Below, piece after piece: positions 4,898 through 8,892 of a DNA stretch of 8,892 bases (its first letter is position 1; each line of letters starts with the position of its first letter). The position numbers and the translations under genes are program-made. This DNA is from Acidobacteriota bacterium. GTDB lineage: Bacteria > Actinomycetota > Acidimicrobiia > Acidimicrobiales > UBA8190. The notes under the pieces are model-generated. The model was not told where the DNA came from. It was given only the letters and a program-made list of their open reading frames with translations, and did no database searches. The stretch spans positions 1-8,892 of the forward strand of contig JAGWNV010000086.1 in NCBI GenBank assembly GCA_028872975.1. Direction: 5' to 3'.

Positions 4898-5548
4898 ATG
4901 CCCATTCCGGACGTGACAGAGCCCGTCGGACGCGCCCTCGAGGGCCGGTGGCTGCTCGACCACCCCTTCTACCGGCGCTGGGAGCGTGGCGAGGTGTCGA
5001 TGACCGAGCTCGCCCACTATGCAGGCCAGTACCGTCACTTCGAGCGGGTCCTCCCCGGATTCCTCGGCAGTGTCGCCGAGGGGCTCCCGGAGGGCCAGAC
5101 TCGCCGGTTCGTGGCCGCCACTCTCGCCGACGAAATGGGCGACCCGGTCCCCCACGCCGAGCGCTTCGAGTCCTTCGCCGCCGCCGTCGGCGCCGGCGAG
5201 GAAGCCCCGACCCCGGCGACCGCCGCCCTCCTCGACACCTACGAGGCGCTCCTCGACGAGTCGCCCGGTGCGGCCCTGGCCGGGTTCGTGGCCTACGAGC
5301 TCCAGTCGGCGGACATCGCCGCCTCCAAGGCGGACGGGCTCCGCCGGCACTATCACCTCGACGACGGAGGGGTCGCCTTCTGGGACCACCACGCCCTGGT
5401 CGACGTCACGCACGGCTCCTGGGCCCGCGAGGCCCTGGCGGCATCCGATGGGCCGACGCCCGACGAGAAGGCGCTCCGCCGGACGGCGGACGCCTGGTGG
5501 TCGTTCCTCGACGAACGCGACGCCCTGGCGGGAGCGCCCACCGGCTGA
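4898..5548 (+). CDS. CADD-like haem-oxygenase-fold diiron protein, candidate p-aminobenzoate synthase
   Basis: A 216-residue all-helical protein of the TenA/PqqC/CADD superfamily. All six dimetal ligands of the CADD type are present with correct spacing: E79 and H86 (EMGDPVPH), E134 (AYELQ), and H165, D169, H172 (HALVDVTH). Chlamydia CADD makes p-aminobenzoate, a folate precursor, by oxidative cleavage of its own Tyr27 using an internal Lys152 as amino donor. Against CADD numbering recalled from memory, Y25, Y41, Y133 and K144 here fall at the equivalents of Y27, Y43, Y141 and K152, at the same offsets as the nearest ligands. A single-turnover self-sacrificing pABA synthase is therefore plausible; an ordinary diiron oxidase is the alternative. 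ATG 4898 has AGGG 9 bases upstream and gives the normal family length. The frame is also open upstream into the frameshifted peptide gene. No folate gene is visible nearby. It converges on the flavoprotein gene. Confidence 0.85.
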   Translation: MPIPDVTEPVGRALEGRWLLDHPFYRRWERGEVSMTELAHYAGQYRHFERVLPGFLGSVAEGLPEGQTRRFVAATLADEMGDPVPHAERFESFAAAVGAGEEAPTPATAALLDTYEALLDESPGAALAGFVAYELQSADIAASKADGLRRHYHLDDGGVAFWDHHALVDVTHGSWAREALAASDGPTPDEKALRRTADAWWSFLDERDALAGAPTG

Positions 5549-5554
5549 GCCCGG

Positions 5555-5568
5555 GCCGGTCCCCCGGC
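5555..5568. terminator. Hairpin between convergent genes
   Basis: GCCGG (5555-5559) and CCGGC (5564-5568) pair around TCCC in the 27-base gap between the CADD-like gene and the convergent flavoprotein gene. The position suits a bidirectional terminator, but the stem is short and there is no T-run. Confidence 0.25.
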
Positions 5569-5575
5569 GGCGCCC

Positions 5576-6964
5576 TCAGGCGAGGACGCGCTCGAGGTTC
5601 TTGAGGGCCGGCTCGAAGTTCGTCACGATGGCGGTGAAGGCCTCCTGCACGGTGCTGTCGCCGAGACGCTCCGACGCCCCCCTGGCCGGGTTGAGCCGGC
5701 AGCGGTCGTTCCAGGCGGCGAGCTCCGGTACGGCGGCGCGGGCCATGAGCCCCGTCATCCCGTACCGGGCGATGGGCAGGATCGACGCCGTGTCTCCCGT
5801 GAAGGCGACCGGCGGGGCGAGCTCGTTCTTCCGGGCGTCGTCCTCGCCGGAGGACTCGACCGCCGCCACGGTGGCCGCGCTCCACGGGGCGACGCCGATC
5901 GTGACGTACTGCGCGATGATCCGGTCGGTCTCGAAGACGGGCCGGGGGGACACCGGCCGGAGGCCCTCGGCGGTGCAGTCGACGTAGACCTGCTTCGGGT
6001 CGGTGGCGAGCGTGCCTCCCTCGAAGGCGATCTGGCCGGTCCCGATGCGACGGACCCGCCCGAGGCGGACGACGTCGTCGATGCGACGAAGCGCGTCGAG
6101 CTCCCCGAGGCTGATAGTGGCGCCCCTGAACACCCCCGGCTCGACGTTCGGGTCGATCCTGACCAGCACCCCGTCGGCCTCGAGCCGGTGGACGAAGTCC
6201 GTCACGTCCTCACAGGCTGCCGCGCTCTGCACCCAGCGCGCCTGGAGCTGCATGTAGGAGCCCACCTGCTCGAGGGGCTGCGTGAAGGCCCGGTTGAAGA
6301 ACCAGCCGTCACGCGGCCGGATCCAGCGGATCCGGTCGGGCTCGACACCGGCGTCGAGGAGCCAGTTGCAGGTGTCCATCGCCGTCTTGCCGGCGCCCAC
6401 GACGGTGAACCCGGCGGCCGGCTCGTCCAGGTCGACCAGGGCATTGGGCGGGATGACCCGGACGCCCGGGTCGATCTCGTAGACCGGCGTGTGGCGCGAC
6501 GGTACCGACGACTCGACGTAGGTGGCGTCCACGAGCTTGCGGCGGACCCGCACGGTGGTGTCGGCGCCGGTCAGCCGCGACACGACGTGATGGCCGTCGG
6601 CGTCGGCGCCCCGGTAGTCGGACATCGGGAAGAACCGCACCCGTCCGGTGGCGAGCAGCTCCTCCTCGAGCACCCGGTGGTAGTAGTCGCAGATCTCGGC
6701 CGCCGTGGACCGCTCGTAGAAGCCGGCGTTCGGTCCCGTCTCGTCGACGCGATCGTTGCCGAGGACCCGGGACTCGACCCCGTAGTAGGCGGACGGCTGG
6801 TGGAGCCGGACGAAGGGGTAGGCGTCCAGCCAGTGGCCCCCGGGCCGGTGCCGCCGGTCCACCACCACGACCTCGACGTCCGTGCGGGCGACCAGGGTGT
6901 CCACGAAGGCCATCCCCGTCGCCCCTGCACCCACGACGAGATAGTCGGTCTCGAGCTGTGCCAC
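5576..6964 (-). CDS. FAD/NAD(P)-binding monooxygenase-like flavoprotein
   Basis: A 462-residue soluble flavoprotein with two dinucleotide-binding folds. The first starts at once (YLVVGAGATGMAF, GxGxxG at residues 12-17), has an acidic residue at the end of strand 2 (VVVVDRR, D36) and is followed by GGHW (42-45), as in flavin monooxygenases and Baeyer-Villiger enzymes. The second is FTVVGAGKTAMD (residues 186-197), the expected NAD(P)H site. A long distinctive central stretch (LHQPSAYYGVES, residues 54-65) and a C-terminal segment (PVAFTGDTASILP) complete the FAD domain. The BVMO fingerprint FxGxxxHxxxW is not visible, so I would not call it a BVMO; substrate unknown. The GTG start at 6964 has GGAGGA 4 bases upstream and places GxGxxG at the normal distance from the N-terminus. 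The PQQ lipoprotein gene ends 77 bases upstream on the same strand, so read-through is possible. Confidence 0.85.
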   Translation of the reverse strand: MAQLETDYLVVGAGATGMAFVDTLVARTDVEVVVVDRRHRPGGHWLDAYPFVRLHQPSAYYGVESRVLGNDRVDETGPNAGFYERSTAAEICDYYHRVLEEELLATGRVRFFPMSDYRGADADGHHVVSRLTGADTTVRVRRKLVDATYVESSVPSRHTPVYEIDPGVRVIPPNALVDLDEPAAGFTVVGAGKTAMDTCNWLLDAGVEPDRIRWIRPRDGWFFNRAFTQPLEQVGSYMQLQARWVQSAAACEDVTDFVHRLEADGVLVRIDPNVEPGVFRGATISLGELDALRRIDDVVRLGRVRRIGTGQIAFEGGTLATDPKQVYVDCTAEGLRPVSPRPVFETDRIIAQYVTIGVAPWSAATVAAVESSGEDDARKNELAPPVAFTGDTASILPIARYGMTGLMARAAVPELAAWNDRCRLNPARGASERLGDSTVQEAFTAIVTNFEPALKNLERVLA

Positions 6965-6988
6965 CTGTCCTCCCCCCCGCGGCCCGAG

Positions 6989-6994
6989 ATCGTA
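6989..6994 (-). promoter_or_regulatory. Candidate -10 element for the flavoprotein gene
   Basis: On the minus strand this reads TACGAT, fitting TANNNT, 24 bases before the GTG at 6964, leaving room for a short leader with the GGAGGA ribosome binding site. No clear -35 is seen. If real, the flavoprotein has its own promoter within the 77-base gap after the PQQ lipoprotein gene. Confidence 0.25.
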
Positions 6995-7041
6995 CCCGCA
7001 GCCCCTCGCTCCGGGCGGGCGCCGACGGCCTTGCGGAGGGG

Positions 7042-8592
7042 TCAGCCGGCGCCGGGGACGACGGGAGGACCGCCCCCCGGCGTGAGCACCTCGATGCCGG
7101 AGTGCGTGCCGCTGAAGTCGGTGCCCAGGCCGAAGACCAGTGCGTCTCCGACCGTGGCGATCCCCGACCAATTCGCCTGCGGGAGCGGGATCTCGGCGAC
7201 GAGGGATCCCGTGGCTGCCGACCTGACCTGGAGGACCCGTCGCACCAGGGCGAGGCCGTTGAAGGTCATCCCTCCCGCCACCGTCGTGGGCGCGAACGAG
7301 GACGCCCCGCTCACCTGCCAGGAGGAACGCCCCGAGGCGGCGTCGAAGGCGTGCACGGTGGGGTTCTCCGCCGCGCTGTCACGCGGGTCGGCGGGATCGC
7401 AGAGCCTGTTCCCGTGCTGGGTGGGATTGAAGTCGCCGAGGGCGGTCGATCCGTAGACGCCCTGGCCGTCGTAGGCGGTGGTCCCGATGAAGCCCCCCGA
7501 GGACCCGCCGAACACGACGTTCGTCGCCCACCGGACCGTGCCGGTGGCGGGGTCGAGGGAGTAGTAGGTGCCGTCCTTGCTCCCCTCCCCGAGGAACGTC
7601 GTCACGCCGGCGGGCGACACCCCGGCGTTGGCGCTGGCGCCGAAGTCGAAGTCGCAGGAGGGAGCGTCGCCGGCCGGGTGGTACAGCCAGGCCACCTTCC
7701 CCGTGTCGACGTGCAGCGCCATGACGGTGTCGGCGTACCGCGCCGCGCCGGCGAAGTGACAGTCGGCGGTGCCGAAGACGACGAGGCCTAGGTCGGGCAG
7801 GACCGTGCCCGAGGTCCACACGCTGCCGCAGCCGTCGTCGAGGACGTGCCCGGCGGCGTCGGTGTCGGTGGGGAGCTCCCAGACAGGGTCCCCGGTGGCC
7901 AGGTCGGCCGCCACCACGTAGCCGGCCGACCCCGGTTGGCCGTCCATGTCGAGGCCGAAGATCACCTTGCCGTCGGCCACGACGGGCGAGGAGAACGTCC
8001 GGGTGCTGTCCTGGTTGGGCTTGGGGGGTCCCGGCAGGCCCGGGTAGTCGTGCTCCCAGTAGACGTGGCCGTCGGCGGCGTCGAGGGCGTAGAGGGTGTA
8101 GCCGCCGCCGAAGATGACGAGCGCCGGGCGGGTCCCGGCCGCCGGCTCGAACCACGCCGAGGACGTCACGAGCCCCCCGTCGGAGCTCCCGTCGCGGGGG
8201 TGTTCGCCCGGATAGGGCGTGATGGCGTCCTGGGACCTGAGGCGCACCCTCCAGCGCAGCTGCCCCGTCTCAAGGTTCAGGGCGTAGAAGTAGTCGTCCC
8301 AGGAGCCGACGTAGACCGTCCCCCCCACCACCGTCGGGGTGGCCGTGACGGCGTCGCCGGTGGCGAAGTACCAGGCCGGCCGCAGGGTGCGGACGGTGGC
8401 CGCTGTCAGGGTGGTCCGGCCGTGGAAGGTGTGCTGGGCGTCGTGCCCGTAGCTCGGCCAGTCCCACTGGTCGAGTGCTGCGGGTACGGCGGCCACGTCC
8501 GGGATCGGCGTACGGCGCGGCGCTGGAGCGGCACCGCAGCCGCTCAGCACGACGCCGGCGACGGCGGCGGCCACGCTGAGGCGCCGTCGCAT
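7042..8592 (-). CDS. PQQ-type beta-propeller lipoprotein
   Basis: A 516-residue exported protein. It starts MRRRLSVAAAVAGVVLSGC, a type II signal peptide with lipobox LSGC and lipidation at C19, so it should be anchored on the outer face of the membrane. A short Pro/Ala linker leads into WPSYGHDAQHTF (46-55), the usual entry of PQQ-dehydrogenase-like propellers. Blade repeats follow: VYVGSWDDYFYALNLETG (93-110), LYALDAADGHVYWE (167-180), YVVAADLATGDPVWE (225-239), VMALHVDTGKVAWLY (290-304), YYSLDPATGTVRWA (343-356), VHAFDAASGRSSW (413-425) and a last blade near 453-465. C255, C278, C313 and C398 may form disulfides. No cytochrome c motif (CxxCH) is present, so enzymatic alcohol oxidation is unproven; a BamB-like binding scaffold is the alternative. 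ATG 8592 has AGGGGGGG just upstream; an in-frame ATG at 8613 would add seven residues and fits a leaderless start. Confidence 0.85.
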   Translation of the reverse strand: MRRRLSVAAAVAGVVLSGCGAAPAPRRTPIPDVAAVPAALDQWDWPSYGHDAQHTFHGRTTLTAATVRTLRPAWYFATGDAVTATPTVVGGTVYVGSWDDYFYALNLETGQLRWRVRLRSQDAITPYPGEHPRDGSSDGGLVTSSAWFEPAAGTRPALVIFGGGYTLYALDAADGHVYWEHDYPGLPGPPKPNQDSTRTFSSPVVADGKVIFGLDMDGQPGSAGYVVAADLATGDPVWELPTDTDAAGHVLDDGCGSVWTSGTVLPDLGLVVFGTADCHFAGAARYADTVMALHVDTGKVAWLYHPAGDAPSCDFDFGASANAGVSPAGVTTFLGEGSKDGTYYSLDPATGTVRWATNVVFGGSSGGFIGTTAYDGQGVYGSTALGDFNPTQHGNRLCDPADPRDSAAENPTVHAFDAASGRSSWQVSGASSFAPTTVAGGMTFNGLALVRRVLQVRSAATGSLVAEIPLPQANWSGIATVGDALVFGLGTDFSGTHSGIEVLTPGGGPPVVPGAG

Positions 8593-8620
8593 GAGGCCCC
8601 CCCTGCCTCGCATCGGGGGG

Positions 8621-8626
8621 AATCTA
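8621..8626 (-). promoter_or_regulatory. Candidate -10 element before the PQQ lipoprotein gene
   Basis: On the minus strand this reads TAGATT, fitting TANNNT. It lies 7 bases before the in-frame ATG at 8613 (leaderless reading) and 28 bases before ATG 8592 (leadered reading with the G-rich ribosome binding site). The palindrome 8627-8638 abuts it directly, suggesting control at this promoter. Confidence 0.4.
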
Positions 8627-8638
8627 GTCGGCGCCGAC
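8627..8638. promoter_or_regulatory. 12-base palindrome abutting the -10 candidate
   Basis: GTCGGCGCCGAC is a perfect palindrome with no spacer. It touches the TAGATT candidate -10 element of the PQQ lipoprotein gene, in the spacer where a bound regulator could block or reshape the promoter. Confidence 0.3.
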
Positions 8639-8650
8639 GGTTCGGCCCGC

Positions 8651-8667
8651 TGCACCCATCTGGTGCA
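8651..8667. promoter_or_regulatory. Inverted repeat TGCACC-N5-GGTGCA in the gap after the EAL gene
   Basis: TGCACC (8651-8656) and GGTGCA (8662-8667) are perfect inverted copies around CATCT. It lies 45 bases after the EAL gene stop and about 60 bases before the PQQ lipoprotein start on the same strand. It could be a terminator stem for the EAL gene or an operator for the lipoprotein gene; no T-run follows. Confidence 0.3.
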
Positions 8668-8711
8668 CCGGCCCGCTCACCCCTGCGCGTCGACCGTGGT
8701 GGTGGCGTCGT

Positions 8712-8892
8712 CTACGGCGACGGCCTGCCGAGCAGGAAGCCCTGGCCGAGCTCGATCCCGGCGTCGACGACGCCCCGGCACTGCGCCGGTGACTCGATCC
8801 CCTCGGCGATCACCGTGGCGCCCACCTCGCCGGCGAAGCGGACGAGGGAGGTGGCGAGGGACTTCTGGGCGGGCTCCGTGTCGATGTCGGCC
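8712..8892 (-). CDS. C-terminus of an EAL-domain c-di-GMP phosphodiesterase (5' partial)
   Basis: Only the last 59 residues are in the window; the gene runs off the right edge. They carry the end of an EAL domain: ADIDTEPAQ, then VIAEGIES with the conserved catalytic-site Glu, QCRGVVDAGIELGQGF, and LLGRPSP before the TAG stop. EAL domains hydrolyse the second messenger cyclic di-GMP to linear pGpG in the cytosol. The EGIES and QGFLLGRP phrases match active members, but the EAL/ELL signature and most metal ligands lie upstream, outside the window, so activity cannot be judged. EAL domains are usually at the C-terminus after GAF, PAS or GGDEF sensor domains, and stopping right after GRP fits that arrangement. 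Confidence 0.88.
   Translation of the reverse strand, partial: ADIDTEPAQKSLATSLVRFAGEVGATVIAEGIESPAQCRGVVDAGIELGQGFLLGRPSP

Noticed and set aside
4322..5413. 363-codon minus-strand open frame
   Set aside because: Antisense to the CADD-like gene, whose metal ligands are all conserved in the plus-strand reading.
5576..7171. Longer start for the flavoprotein (extra 69 residues)
   Set aside because: The extension overlaps the end of the PQQ lipoprotein gene and is Arg/Gly-rich, and FAD-binding GxGxxG motifs normally lie close to the N-terminus.
6188..7456. 422-codon plus-strand open frame
   Set aside because: Antisense to the flavoprotein and PQQ lipoprotein genes; no recognisable motifs.
1..8892. 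tRNA, rRNA, CRISPR arrays, insertion sequences, riboswitches or integration sites
   Set aside because: No cloverleaf-like segment, spaced repeat series, transposase motif or long terminal inverted repeats were found by eye.

Overview
This is a very GC-rich window with compact genes, frequent GTG starts and strong G/C bias at third codon positions. It looks like chromosomal DNA of an actinomycete-like bacterium. The mix of a DUF4242-cyclase fusion, a PQQ-propeller lipoprotein, a small secreted Cys-containing peptide and a CTD-less CDF-like transporter would suit Acidimicrobiia or relatives, but that placement is inference. I see no rRNA, tRNA, CRISPR array, transposase or phage module. No stretch over 300 bases lacks a gene.

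Layout. 1-278 (+) is the 3' end of a probable secreted protein. 381-989 (+) is a membrane-anchored extracytoplasmic domain protein. 1030-1608 (-) is a six-helix CDF-like cation transporter without the usual cytosolic domain. It is divergent from 1798-2457 (+), a coiled-coil protein with a degenerate receiver-like domain. 2524-2835 (+) is an ABM-like dimeric alpha/beta-barrel protein. It converges on 2855-3712 (-), a DUF4242 plus class III nucleotidyl cyclase fusion. 3828-4322 (-) is a small two-helix membrane protein with a Cys/His-rich tail. It diverges from 4526-4844 (+), a secreted small peptide gene broken by a +1 frameshift. 4898-5548 (+) follows closely and encodes a CADD-like haem-oxygenase-fold diiron protein that keeps every metal ligand and the Tyr/Lys residues associated with self-sacrificing p-aminobenzoate synthesis. 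5576-6964 (-) is an FAD/NAD(P) monooxygenase-like flavoprotein. Upstream of it is 7042-8592 (-), a lipoprotein PQQ-type beta-propeller. 8712-8892 (-) is the C-terminus of an EAL phosphodiesterase.

How the genes relate. The window is mostly a string of single-gene units on alternating strands, so no one pathway ties it together. Second-messenger signalling appears twice (cAMP-type cyclase, c-di-GMP EAL domain). Metal handling appears three times (CDF-like transporter, DUF4242 domain, diiron CADD-like enzyme). Several minus-strand genes show a TANNNT hexamer 6-7 bases before a start codon, which suggests leaderless transcription. Inverted repeats that could be operators sit upstream of the cyclase, the transporter and the PQQ lipoprotein. 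The most notable items are the CADD-like enzyme, the single-base frameshift that puts the secreted peptide in frame with it, and the cyclase fusion.
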